Assembly: GCA_017556745.1 (NCBI GenBank)
Contig: JAFYMF010000017.1
Location: 17,206-81,205 of the forward strand
Origin: Clostridia bacterium
GTDB taxonomy: Bacteria; Bacillota; Clostridia; Oscillospirales; CAG-272
DNA: 64,000 nucleotides
Reading direction: 5' to 3'
Shown here: positions 15,676 through 23,616 of the stretch, piece after piece
Layout of the letters: the number at the start of each line of letters is the position of its first letter
How positions within the stretch are numbered: the first letter of the stretch is position 1
Notes under the pieces: generated by a model
Database searches by the model: none
What the model was told of the DNA's origin: nothing
Seen by the model: the letters and a program-made list of their open reading frames with translations, nothing else
Program-made: the position numbers and the translations under genes

Positions 15676-16893
15676 TTACTTACAGTATTTTTTATATTTC
15701 TTAAACTGATTATACAGATGTGCTATAACGTAAGCAAGACGTTTTGGGTTGGCCTTAAGATCAGGTGCATACCAGTAGGATGATGTAGCACGTCCTTCTT
15801 TTATAGCTCTGTTGACTCTTGCCACAAGTTCTTTATTCTTTACGTACTTTCTGATAACACCTCTGGGAATATAGTGCCAAAGATGCTCATTCTTGCACTC
15901 TGTATACTCTATTTCCTCGCCCTCGGCATCCTTTACAAGATACTCCGCAACATTGTGTCCCGACGCGGTAAGATAAAAATTGGATCTTCCCTGTCTGAGG
16001 TTTATCTCAAAGGCACGGTAACTACCATCACGCTGATCGTATTTGATATCGAAATTAGAGAATCCAACGTACCCAAGATCCTCAAGCATAGCTGTAAACT
16101 TCTCCGAAATTTCGGGATGGTACTCTGTAAGTATCGCCGCATGGTTACCAAGTCCCTTGGGGGTATGCTCCTCAAGAAGCACGTGACCGTGGCATACCAA
16201 CTTGACTTTTCCGTTTCTGTCAGAATAACAGGTAAGCACATTCATAAAGGAATCATCACCCGGAATCATATCCTGAATGATCATTCTCTCTCTGTATCCG
16301 GCACCGTATATACGGGAGATAATAGAGTAAGCCTCCTCAGGGTCCTTGGCGGAATATACCTTTTTCATTCCATCAAAGGGACTCTTCCAGTATGCCGCGC
16401 TGTCTGAAGGCTTGACGATTATGGGATATTCAAAGCCAAGAGAGGCGGGATCAAGCTGTTCTTTTGTAAAGCTGCTATCGAGCACTACAGTCTTAGGATA
16501 GAGTATCCCGTATTTGTCACACATTTTGTAAAAGTCCGCCTTGTCGGCAAGAATCTTTGCCATATCAGGGGAAATATAGGGGGCAAAATATCTTCCGCTG
16601 AGCTTATCCTTATTTCGTATGATAAGACCGGCGTAATCATCGGTACAGCCGAGAAGTATGAGCATATCGTCCGGATGTGCATCGGCAAAGTCACTTAGCA
16701 CCTTAACCATCACGTCATCCTTGTCAATATCCTCAACGATACGGAAGTCGATTATCTTTGAATGGTTGGTAGCACCGATAGCATATCTACCGAAAGCGGT
16801 GGATACCACACCGTATTTTTGATGAAAAGCTCTTGCTACACTGTAGCAGTTAAGGTCTGCACCTAGAAGCACCGGGGTTATTTTCTTTTCCAT
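15676..16893 (-). CDS. ATP-grasp ligase of the D-aspartate ligase (Asl) type
   Basis: The 405-residue protein resembles Aslfm of Enterococcus faecium in layout and motifs: VLLGADLNCYSVARAFH at the N-terminus, DKADFYKMCDKYGILYPKT (about 133-151), QDMIPGDDSFMNVL (about 212-225), GFSNFDIKYDQRDG (about 274-287) and FEINLRQGRSNFY (about 292-304, Mg/ATP binding). Asl enzymes join D-aspartate through its beta-carboxyl to the side-chain amine of residue three in the peptidoglycan precursor. The family match is recalled, not computed. Position between a racemase and an AsnB-type amidotransferase, with a MurE in the same operon, strongly supports the role. Confidence 0.8.
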   Translation of the reverse strand: MEKKITPVLLGADLNCYSVARAFHQKYGVVSTAFGRYAIGATNHSKIIDFRIVEDIDKDDVMVKVLSDFADAHPDDMLILLGCTDDYAGLIIRNKDKLSGRYFAPYISPDMAKILADKADFYKMCDKYGILYPKTVVLDSSFTKEQLDPASLGFEYPIIVKPSDSAAYWKSPFDGMKKVYSAKDPEEAYSIISRIYGAGYRERMIIQDMIPGDDSFMNVLTCYSDRNGKVKLVCHGHVLLEEHTPKGLGNHAAILTEYHPEISEKFTAMLEDLGYVGFSNFDIKYDQRDGSYRAFEINLRQGRSNFYLTASGHNVAEYLVKDAEGEEIEYTECKNEHLWHYIPRGVIRKYVKNKELVARVNRAIKEGRATSSYWYAPDLKANPKRLAYVIAHLYNQFKKYKKYCK

Positions 16894-16907
16894 TTTATTA
16901 TGCCTTC

Positions 16908-18752
16908 TTACTTATTTTCACTGTCGATAAAAAATCTCTTGTACCAGACAAGGAAGGTAAATACCGTCCATATCTTTCTCTGATTGTTGGCGCGTCCTGC
17001 GTAGTGATCATCAAGGAGTGTCATTATCTTCTCACGGTTAAAGAATTCTCCTGCCCACTCTGCCTCGAAATGCTCGGCCACGATATTTCTGTACTTCTCC
17101 TCACGAAGCCACAGACGTATCGGCACAGGGAAGCCCTTCTTCTTTCTGTGAGCCCACTCGTCGGGAAGTGTCTTGTTTGCGGCAACTCTGAACACGTACT
17201 TGGTGTCAATGCCGTTTATCTTATATTCCGACGGAACGCCTTCCGCCATCTCCATTATCTTTTTGTCAAGATAAGGAACGCGAAGCTCGAGACTGTGCGC
17301 CATGCTCATCTTGTCAGCCTTAAGGAGGATGTCTCCGGGAAGCCAAAGATTAAGATCAAGATACTGCTTCTTTATCAGCTCGTCCTTGTCTGAAACACGT
17401 CTGTATATGGGGGCGGTAATGTCTTTCGGAGTCTGTCCTGCTCTGTACTTTTCGGTTAGTACCTCTGCCGCCTCTTTCTCGGGGAATACCAGCGCCTGAC
17501 CGATAAAGTAGTCCTCGGGACGGCCACTGCACTTGATAATAAATTCTCTTCCTCTGAAGTATGGGAGCTTCCTTGCTACCCCTGCTGCCCAGCGGCGGAG
17601 AAATGCAGGAAGTCTCTTATATTTCTTCATGGTCCTGGTCTCGTCATACCACTCATAACCTGCGAAGATCTCGTCTGCACCCTCACCTGAAAGCACAACG
17701 GTTACATGCTCTGCCGCAAGCTTTGCAAGAAAATACAGGGGTACGGATGAGGGGTTTGACTGAGGCTCGTCCATGTGATACTGTATATCTGAAAAGGCAT
17801 CAAAGCACTCGTCGGGAGTAAGCAGGTGTTTATAATTCTTTACACCGATTCTCGCCGACAGTTCACTTGCCTCGTCGGTCTCGTTAAATTTATCCTCTGC
17901 AAAGCCAACCGAGAAGGTCTCGTTCGGCATAAGCACCGCGGTGATATAACTTGAGTCAACACCGCCTGACAGGAATGAACCTACCTTGACGTCACTTATT
18001 CTGTGAGCGGCAACAGACTCATGCACCGCACTGTCAATAATATCTCTGCACTCATCAAAGGATACCTTATCGACCTCTGACTTAAAGTCAACGTCCCAAT
18101 AACGCTCTATCTTCATTTCGCCGCCAATAGGCATCACAAAAGAGTGAGCGGCAGGAAGACGGAACACACCCTCAAAGAAGGTCTCCTCTGTTGCGGGATA
18201 CTGGAAGGTAAGATAAGAGCGAAGAGCACGGGGGTTAACCCTTTTCTCAAATGACGGATGCTCAAGAAAGCTCTTTATCTCAGAGCCGAAAAGAATATCG
18301 TCTCCGAGTCTCGTATAGTAAAACGGCTTGATACCGAAGTGATCTCTTGCACCGAAAAGCTCTCTTTTGTTTTTGTCCCATATAACGAATGCGAACATAC
18401 CGCGAAGCCTCTTAACAATATCCCGTCCGAACTCCTCGTAACCGTGGATAAGCACCTCAGTATCGCATCTGGTACGGAATGTGTGACCGAGAGCGATAAG
18501 TTCCTCTCTCAGCTCACCGAAATTATATATTTCACCGTTAAAGACGATAACAACAGAACCGTCCTCGTTATACATCGGCTGAGCACCGTCAGCAAGGTCA
18601 ATGATAGACAGACGGACAAAACCGAGAGCCACCTCTTCATCAATATGGTCTCCCGACATATCGGGGCCGCGATGAACGATACGCTCCTTCATTCTGTTAA
18701 GTATTTCGTCACGGTTATGAATAACACCGCTGAAGCCAACAAATCCGCACAT
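16908..18752 (-). CDS. asnB: Glutamine-hydrolysing asparagine synthetase family (AsnB/AsnH)
   Basis: The 614-residue protein has an N-terminal glutaminase domain with nucleophile Cys 2 (MCGFVGFSG) and a C-terminal synthetase domain with the pyrophosphate loop LSGGVDSS (261-268) and VVLSGEGADEIFAGYEWY (about 345-362). It may make free asparagine. In lactococci and enterococci, however, an AsnB homologue called AsnH amidates D-Asp on the peptidoglycan cross-bridge, and the companion racemase and ligase genes here favour that role. It is the first gene of the operon, with a promoter at 18789-18817 and a GAAGG ribosome site. Confidence 0.87.
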   Translation of the reverse strand: MCGFVGFSGVIHNRDEILNRMKERIVHRGPDMSGDHIDEEVALGFVRLSIIDLADGAQPMYNEDGSVVIVFNGEIYNFGELREELIALGHTFRTRCDTEVLIHGYEEFGRDIVKRLRGMFAFVIWDKNKRELFGARDHFGIKPFYYTRLGDDILFGSEIKSFLEHPSFEKRVNPRALRSYLTFQYPATEETFFEGVFRLPAAHSFVMPIGGEMKIERYWDVDFKSEVDKVSFDECRDIIDSAVHESVAAHRISDVKVGSFLSGGVDSSYITAVLMPNETFSVGFAEDKFNETDEASELSARIGVKNYKHLLTPDECFDAFSDIQYHMDEPQSNPSSVPLYFLAKLAAEHVTVVLSGEGADEIFAGYEWYDETRTMKKYKRLPAFLRRWAAGVARKLPYFRGREFIIKCSGRPEDYFIGQALVFPEKEAAEVLTEKYRAGQTPKDITAPIYRRVSDKDELIKKQYLDLNLWLPGDILLKADKMSMAHSLELRVPYLDKKIMEMAEGVPSEYKINGIDTKYVFRVAANKTLPDEWAHRKKKGFPVPIRLWLREEKYRNIVAEHFEAEWAGEFFNREKIMTLLDDHYAGRANNQRKIWTVFTFLVWYKRFFIDSENK

Positions 18753-18788
18753 ATATCAAACCTTCATTTTCACATAATAATTCATATT

Positions 18789-18817
18789 ATTATACCACAT
18801 ATCGGAAAATAAATCAA
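18789..18817 (-). promoter_or_regulatory. Sigma-A promoter of the asnB-asl-racD-murE operon
   Basis: The minus strand reads TTGATT, 17 bases, TATAAT with an extended -10 (TGG before TATAAT), about 35 bases upstream of asnB. Confidence 0.85.
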
Positions 18818-18957
18818 TAAAATATATTGTTTCTCCTTTTACCTTTTGTGTCGATACAGACTTACCCGTCAAACTATCTGTTGCTTTGAAAGAACATAGT
18901 ACTATTTTTCAAATCGCGATATTTGAAACGAGTCCCAGGAGCATTGTAACGAAGTAT

Positions 18958-18995
18958 AAAGAGAGCGGGGGAACACCCTCCGCTCTCTTTTTTTA
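18958..18995. terminator. Terminator hairpin in the asnB upstream region
   Basis: GAGAGCGG...CCGCTCTC forms a strong stem around 18960-18986, followed on the plus strand by seven T and on the minus strand by three. On the minus strand it can end the 19145-22759 cluster. The rest of 18818-19144 (about 330 bases) holds no gene. A short AT-rich stretch before the hairpin could hold a small plus-strand RNA, but I see no convincing promoter for one. Confidence 0.65.
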
Positions 18996-19144
18996 CAGAT
19001 ATACAAATTTAGAATTTATGCAGTCTGATTTTTGGCTGTAAGCTGCAACAAATATATTTTTGCCTTTAAATATATCGTACGGTAAGGTACAAAAGACAAA
19101 TTTGACCACTGCTTACATCATTACAAGTTTACATCAAATAACAC

Positions 19145-21316
19145 TTAATTCCAGGCGACGCCATTTTCATCAAGTATTTGTGCGGTAGAAGCTTCTGTCG
19201 TAATACCGGTGTTACTGTCTCCAAGCACGATTACAACGGCAGAAACAGATAGCGGCATTTTGACAGTCGCAGTAGTATCTCCTATACCGACAACAAGATA
19301 TTCACCGTCGGCAAGCTGCATTTGCGTCGATTTACCTATGCTCGAGAAATTCTGACAATGGGTAGACTCTCCCGACATACCGCCGCGAGGCATAACAGCA
19401 ACAACATAACCGCCGGTGTAAGCATAGCCTTGTTCGGAATCAATAGCAGAATTCATTTGTGAGTTTGATATCACCACCGTTTTTCCTCCGGAGAATACGA
19501 TCCCGCTGTAAGAAGCTCGGCTGTTTGAATCTATTCCGTCACCGGTGCAGCAAATATATATCGTGCCTCCGCTGATGGATATCGCAGTTCCCGATTTGGT
19601 GGTTGCATTAATTCCGTCATCCTTAGAGTTGATGGAAACTAATCCTCCCGAAATGTTGACCTGCGTTCCCTCAATACCTTCATAGGCATTCGTTACGGTT
19701 ACCGTTCCTGCTTTAACAGAAAGTACCCCGTCGGCATGGATCCCATCATCATTTGCATATACAGTAACCACACCGCCGTTTACCGTTACGTTACCGAGAG
19801 GAGACACACCGTTTTCGAGCGTAGTCCCGTTACTTGCATGGATAGCATCGTCATAGGATTTGATATTTACGACTCCGTTATTGATCACGACCTCATTTGC
19901 CGCCTTGATTCCTTTGGTAGAGTGATCCCCCTTGTCGGAGTTACCGCCACCCATTCCACCAAAGCCTCCGGGACCACCGGGTCTGCCGCCAAAACCTCCG
20001 CTTTGAATCTGCGTGGTATAGTTTGTCCACTGATAGGAGAGACCGTTATAGGACTGAGACAGTGCAAAGGTGTCACATCCGCTGTTCGGTGTCAGATAAT
20101 CGGACATAACGAGGTATTCCTCCTCCTGTCCGCGCTGTGTCTCTGCTTCATAAATAAAGAACTGCTGCTTTGTGTAGTCGGGCATTTTGGGATAAGAATA
20201 GTAATAGTAACCGTATCTGTCTCCCGCCACCTTGGAGTGATACTCGGCATTTACCCAAACATAATCATCGTCGGAATTATAGTACTTTACAGAGTAATAA
20301 TATTTATCACTTGTAAAGCGGATATAATTTGTATCCGACGAGTTGGCGGTCACCTCTATTGAATAGTTTGAATATTTATCGGTGTAGATGTTCAGTATGG
20401 TGGCACTGTCGTCTATGGTCACATTATATGCTGCATCGATGCCGTCGCAAGCAGCATACAAGGTATGCGTTCCTCCGGTAATGCTGACACTTCCGCGCTG
20501 GTTTCCCTTCTCTGAAACATCACTGTTCTTTGTCTTAATGCAATCACCACCCGATGCGATCAAGATGGTGCTACACCCTTCAATCTCAACGCTGTCGTTA
20601 CCTTTCAGTGCATTGTCAATACAGGCAACCAAAAGAGTAAGATTTTTAACCTCAAGATCATCTTTGGTGTAAATGCCGTTATTGTTTTCCGAAACAACGG
20701 TAAGTTCACCCTTGCCACCGATCTCAAGATCGACCTCGGAATGAATTGCACCTGAATACAGTTCTTCATTCTCAGGATCAACGGCAGTTCTGATATCGTA
20801 TATATAGTTCTTCGTGTCCTTTTTTGCCTTTATGGCAACCTCGTCACCGCTTTTTACAGTGATGGGACTTTCGGAATCACAAACAAGTGAAAATCCGTGA
20901 AGTTCCAAATCAAATTTATAGTCATCACCCGTGTCTATTACAATATTTCCTCTGAACGTACCTGATATGGAATACAGTGAATCCATGGAAAGTGAAGTAA
21001 AGGTCAGTGTCGTTCCTTCAAGCTTATAAACATTTTTGGTACCCGAAAGACATTCAATCTCTATATCATTGGATTCGCCTTCAAAATACCCATCGTACGC
21101 ACCGGTTTCTTTGATATCATCACCAAAGGTTTTATTATCGTCACCCAGATCTGCGGAATCTCCTTTTGTACCGGACTCATTTCCAGTATTTTCGGTATTT
21201 TTATTATTTTCTGTTTTAACATCAGAGGTATCGGTATTACCGCTGTTTTCACCGCTGTTACATCCCGTAAACAGCAAAACAAAACATAACAAAATTGCGA
21301 GAAGCCTAATTTTCAT
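19145..21316 (-). CDS. Beta-helix carbohydrate-binding-like lipoprotein (Cthe_2159 / DUF4353 type)
   Basis: The 723-residue lipoprotein has lipobox LLFTGC (Cys 19), a Ser/Asn/Thr-rich spacer, and a large repetitive region built of beta-helix rungs of the form SGGxVxI...DDGIHA, seen as DDAIHA, DDGIHA, YEGIEG, DDGINA and GDGIDS between about residues 490 and 610. A Gly-rich insert (GGRPGGPGGFGGMGGG) lies near 455. This architecture matches the cellulose/pectin-binding Cthe_2159 group. The start is the ATG at 21316 because GGGAGAA lies seven bases upstream. It follows the DUF4956 gene by 17 bases. The ligand is unknown. Confidence 0.78.
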   Translation of the reverse strand: MKIRLLAILLCFVLLFTGCNSGENSGNTDTSDVKTENNKNTENTGNESGTKGDSADLGDDNKTFGDDIKETGAYDGYFEGESNDIEIECLSGTKNVYKLEGTTLTFTSLSMDSLYSISGTFRGNIVIDTGDDYKFDLELHGFSLVCDSESPITVKSGDEVAIKAKKDTKNYIYDIRTAVDPENEELYSGAIHSEVDLEIGGKGELTVVSENNNGIYTKDDLEVKNLTLLVACIDNALKGNDSVEIEGCSTILIASGGDCIKTKNSDVSEKGNQRGSVSITGGTHTLYAACDGIDAAYNVTIDDSATILNIYTDKYSNYSIEVTANSSDTNYIRFTSDKYYYSVKYYNSDDDYVWVNAEYHSKVAGDRYGYYYYSYPKMPDYTKQQFFIYEAETQRGQEEEYLVMSDYLTPNSGCDTFALSQSYNGLSYQWTNYTTQIQSGGFGGRPGGPGGFGGMGGGNSDKGDHSTKGIKAANEVVINNGVVNIKSYDDAIHASNGTTLENGVSPLGNVTVNGGVVTVYANDDGIHADGVLSVKAGTVTVTNAYEGIEGTQVNISGGLVSINSKDDGINATTKSGTAISISGGTIYICCTGDGIDSNSRASYSGIVFSGGKTVVISNSQMNSAIDSEQGYAYTGGYVVAVMPRGGMSGESTHCQNFSSIGKSTQMQLADGEYLVVGIGDTTATVKMPLSVSAVVIVLGDSNTGITTEASTAQILDENGVAWN

Positions 21317-21333
21317 AAAAATTCTCCCTTGCA

Positions 21334-22023
21334 TCAAAGCTCCGCTGTACGGTTTTCTTGCTTTGACACTATAATTTCAAGATTACCGTTGCGCTCACGG
21401 ATGCGGTCGATCATTTCTTTTTCCTTGGATGCATCGCGAAGCGTTACGTTATATGTCAAACGAAACATACTGCCCATGTTGGTTGTCTTAACTCTAATTA
21501 ACTCATTCTTTTTTGTGTACTCGGTAAAAATATCATCAAAAACACCGGTGTAGTCAAGATCTTCGGGAATGGTGATCTTAATTGTCTTGTTGACATTCTC
21601 ACTTCTTGTATTGCCGGCCACCGCGCTATAGATGAGAAACATAGTACACATGATCACGGTAAAGAGCACGGCAAAGCCAAGATATCCCATACCGGATATA
21701 AGTCCTGCACCCATGGCAAGAAAGATGGTAACGATCTCTTTTGCAGAACCCGGAGCAGAACGGAACCTGACAAGGCTGAATGCGCCCGCCACCGCAACCC
21801 CTGCGCCTATGTTACCGTTTACCATCATAATGACAACACAAACTATAGCAGGCAAAAGTGCAAGTGTTACGAGAAAACTCTTTGTATGTTCATTTTTAAA
21901 CATATATGCCACTGCCATAATAAGTCCAAGAAAAAGGGACACGCCAAGACAAAGAAGAAAAGTTTCAACCTTGATAGTATGTATCAGTTCGTTATCGAAA
22001 ACACCCTTAAATATTGCATCCAT
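21334..22023 (-). CDS. DUF4956 membrane protein
   Basis: The 229-residue protein has about four membrane helices in its first 135 residues, with the conserved stretch GAFSLVRFRSAPGSAKEI between helices (about 79-96), and a soluble C-terminal ferredoxin-like part from about 140. This is the DUF4956 pattern. The family is repeatedly found beside VTC-domain genes, as here, where the start lies inside the end of that gene (17-base overlap, AAGGAGATC site). The molecular function is unknown; a link to polyphosphate or cell-surface polymer handling is inferred only from association. Confidence 0.8.
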   Translation of the reverse strand: MDAIFKGVFDNELIHTIKVETFLLCLGVSLFLGLIMAVAYMFKNEHTKSFLVTLALLPAIVCVVIMMVNGNIGAGVAVAGAFSLVRFRSAPGSAKEIVTIFLAMGAGLISGMGYLGFAVLFTVIMCTMFLIYSAVAGNTRSENVNKTIKITIPEDLDYTGVFDDIFTEYTKKNELIRVKTTNMGSMFRLTYNVTLRDASKEKEMIDRIRERNGNLEIIVSKQENRTAEL

Positions 22024-22759
22024 TTGTTTTGATCTCCTTGTGATTTATCGAATTCGGTAAATAGATTTCAGGAAATACCAGCGTATTGTACGCCGTTCCG
22101 TATTTTGAGAATGAGGTTTTATATATTCGCTCACGGGAAAGTACTTCTACCATCCATAGCGGAATGCCACCCGAGCATTTCAGTTCCATTAACACCGTCC
22201 CCTCGGGAAGGATCGATGTGCCGTAAATACCTGAGCATAAATTTATATCGGTCTGACGGCAAAGTATGTTATCGTCAAAGGTTACACGAAAATCTCCGCC
22301 CCCCTTGTCGTAATAGGCCTCCCGTTCATAGGAGAGAAACATCGACGGCTTCAACTTTCTGTAAAAGTCGATAAAATAGTCTATTTCTCGGGAGATCTGC
22401 GTATTCACGGGACAGTCACTCTCTCGACATACCCATGACATCGCTTCCCTCTCGGATAGCGGAAGCCTACGTTTGTAAACTACCTTTTCATATTTCTTTT
22501 TTATTTCCACGAAAACCATACTGTCGGGGGTTGCCTCTGAGTAACTTCGCACTCGTAATTTTTCTTTATATGCAGGCTTCTCGATCGAACGTCTTATAAG
22601 TCTGTAGCTTGCTGTGTCAAAATAGATGTTTCGTATTGTACTCCGTCCGTATTTATCAAGCTCCATATATTTCGACATCGCTTCAAGTATCTTTTTCTTC
22701 TGTTCAAGTGAGAGCATGTATTTCAGCTCGTACCGTTTGAACACCGTCACAAACGCCAT
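22007..22759 (-). CDS. VTC-domain protein (polyphosphate polymerase-like)
   Basis: The 250-residue protein has the tunnel-fold signature of the VTC domain: KRYELKYMLS near the N-terminus, STIRNIYFDTASYRLI (about 40-55), KLRVRSY (about 67-73), VFVEIKKKYEKVVYKRR (about 81-97), SYEREAYY (about 143-150), RVTFDDNI and LMELKC with the metal-binding Glu near 191. In yeast Vtc4 this domain makes polyphosphate from ATP. The bacterial relatives are annotated by similarity, and here the polymer is not known. It is the first gene of the cluster with DUF4956 and the beta-helix lipoprotein. The start has AAAGGAAG upstream. Confidence 0.83.
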   Translation of the reverse strand: MAFVTVFKRYELKYMLSLEQKKKILEAMSKYMELDKYGRSTIRNIYFDTASYRLIRRSIEKPAYKEKLRVRSYSEATPDSMVFVEIKKKYEKVVYKRRLPLSEREAMSWVCRESDCPVNTQISREIDYFIDFYRKLKPSMFLSYEREAYYDKGGGDFRVTFDDNILCRQTDINLCSGIYGTSILPEGTVLMELKCSGGIPLWMVEVLSRERIYKTSFSKYGTAYNTLVFPEIYLPNSINHKEIKTNGCNI

Positions 22760-22865
22760 CCGAAGTCTTCCTTTCTTATTTTACATTAATTGTACCATAC
22801 TTACCTTAGAATTAACAAATGACTGCATGAATAATTTGTAAACAAACATTAAGTTTTTATAAAAA

Positions 22866-22898
22866 AACACGAGAAACGCCAAAACGTTCTCGTGTTTT
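22866..22898. terminator. Strong hairpin terminator after the structured RNA region
   Basis: AACACGAGAA pairs with TTCTCGTGTT around a loop of about 10 bases. On the minus strand it is followed by seven T, and on the plus strand the arm ends in five. It would end minus-strand transcription coming from DUF1292 and the RNA at 22952-23135. Confidence 0.85.
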
Positions 22899-22951
22899 TC
22901 ACATTTTATAATTCTGTCAATTTGTTTTGAACAGCAGGGATGTTTTAATGT

Positions 22952-23135
22952 AACCCACCGAGCCGTGTAAAACAAGAATGATAAACCCTGCTCTCGCAAG
23001 GCTGGTGCAACCTCTCCGTCTTTGTGCTACCAACATCCTCACACTGCGTCGCGCGCGGAATGCACACTGAGGCAACAGAGGGAGGTCTGCATTCCCGATG
23101 GGAGATAGACTGCTCCATTTATTATCTTGTGGGTT
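22952..23135 (-). ncRNA. Structured non-coding RNA, family not identified
   Basis: On the minus strand this 184-base core folds into a closed multi-branched structure. Closing helix: 23130-23135 with 22952-22957, extended by 23118-23129 with 22973-22985. Hairpins: 23101-23116 (GGAG/CTCC); 23088-23095 with 23057-23064; 23025-23034 with 23001-23009 (nine pairs, one bulge); and 22986-23001 (six pairs closed by a GAGA tetraloop). Two of the helices contain G-U pairs that would be C-A mismatches on the plus strand, and the tetraloop is GNRA only on the minus strand, so the minus strand is the sense strand. It lies after DUF1292 and before a strong terminator. It lacks the motifs I know for RNase P, tmRNA, SRP or T-box; the branching argues against 6S. 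The raiA motif is one family to test. Confidence 0.6.
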
Positions 23136-23202
23136 TAATTGCTTGCTTTATCACGAACTAAGCAGGAAGGGCACAAAGGACTACATTGTGGCTACTTTGA
23201 TA

Positions 23203-23484
23203 TTAGCCCTCCGCGTCATAATCAACCTCGGAGAAGAGTTCATCGTCAAATATATCTGCTACACGATCGAACTCATCGTCATCATCGATAGTTACAAGAG
23301 ACTCCTCGCCGTTCTCGTCGATCTCGCTTCTGAGGATTACATACTCCTCATCCTCGCCAACAGGAACAAGAGCCATATATGTTTTGCCGTCAAGCTCGCA
23401 TGAACCTATAAGTTCAAACTGGCTTTCATTTCCTTCTTCATCTGTAAGAGTGTAAAATTCACCCTCAAAAATTTCGTCTGCCAT
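23203..23484 (-). CDS. DUF1292 family protein (YrzB-like)
   Basis: A 93-residue, strongly acidic protein with the DUF1292 pattern: IFEGEFYTLTDEEGNESQFELIG, then YMALVPVGEDEEYVILR, then an Asp/Glu-rich tail. The function is unknown; homologues often sit near ruvX/yrrK in Bacillota. The start is the ATG at 23484, with AGGAG nine bases upstream; the longer in-frame version is rejected because it would begin within the promoter region. A consensus promoter lies at 23523-23551. The transcript probably continues into the structured RNA downstream. Confidence 0.85.
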   Translation of the reverse strand: MADEIFEGEFYTLTDEEGNESQFELIGSCELDGKTYMALVPVGEDEEYVILRSEIDENGEESLVTIDDDDEFDRVADIFDDELFSEVDYDAEG

Positions 23485-23522
23485 TAGTAATACTCCTTTC
23501 GCGGATGTGTAATTACACCTAC

Positions 23523-23551
23523 ATTGTATACTGTTTTTTCTCATCTGTCAA
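23523..23551 (-). promoter_or_regulatory. Sigma-A promoter for DUF1292 and the downstream RNA
   Basis: The minus strand reads TTGACA, 17 bases, TACAAT, about 38 bases upstream of the DUF1292 start. A second, weaker candidate (TTGATT, 17 bases, TATCAA) lies at the 3' end of the gene and could serve the RNA alone. Confidence 0.82.
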
Positions 23552-23616
23552 GATGTATTTTTGCCGTTTACAGTCGCAAAAGAGTGCTTTTTTAATATAC
23601 CCTGCCATCGGATTTC

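Noticed and set aside
18880..18995. A plus-strand small RNA ending at the strong terminator upstream of asnB
   Set aside because: The T-tract favours the plus strand, but no acceptable promoter could be found; the hairpin can serve the minus-strand cluster instead.
22952..23135. 6S RNA as the identity of the structured region
   Set aside because: The length fits, but four separate hairpins inside a closing helix do not fit the single rod with a central bubble of 6S RNA.
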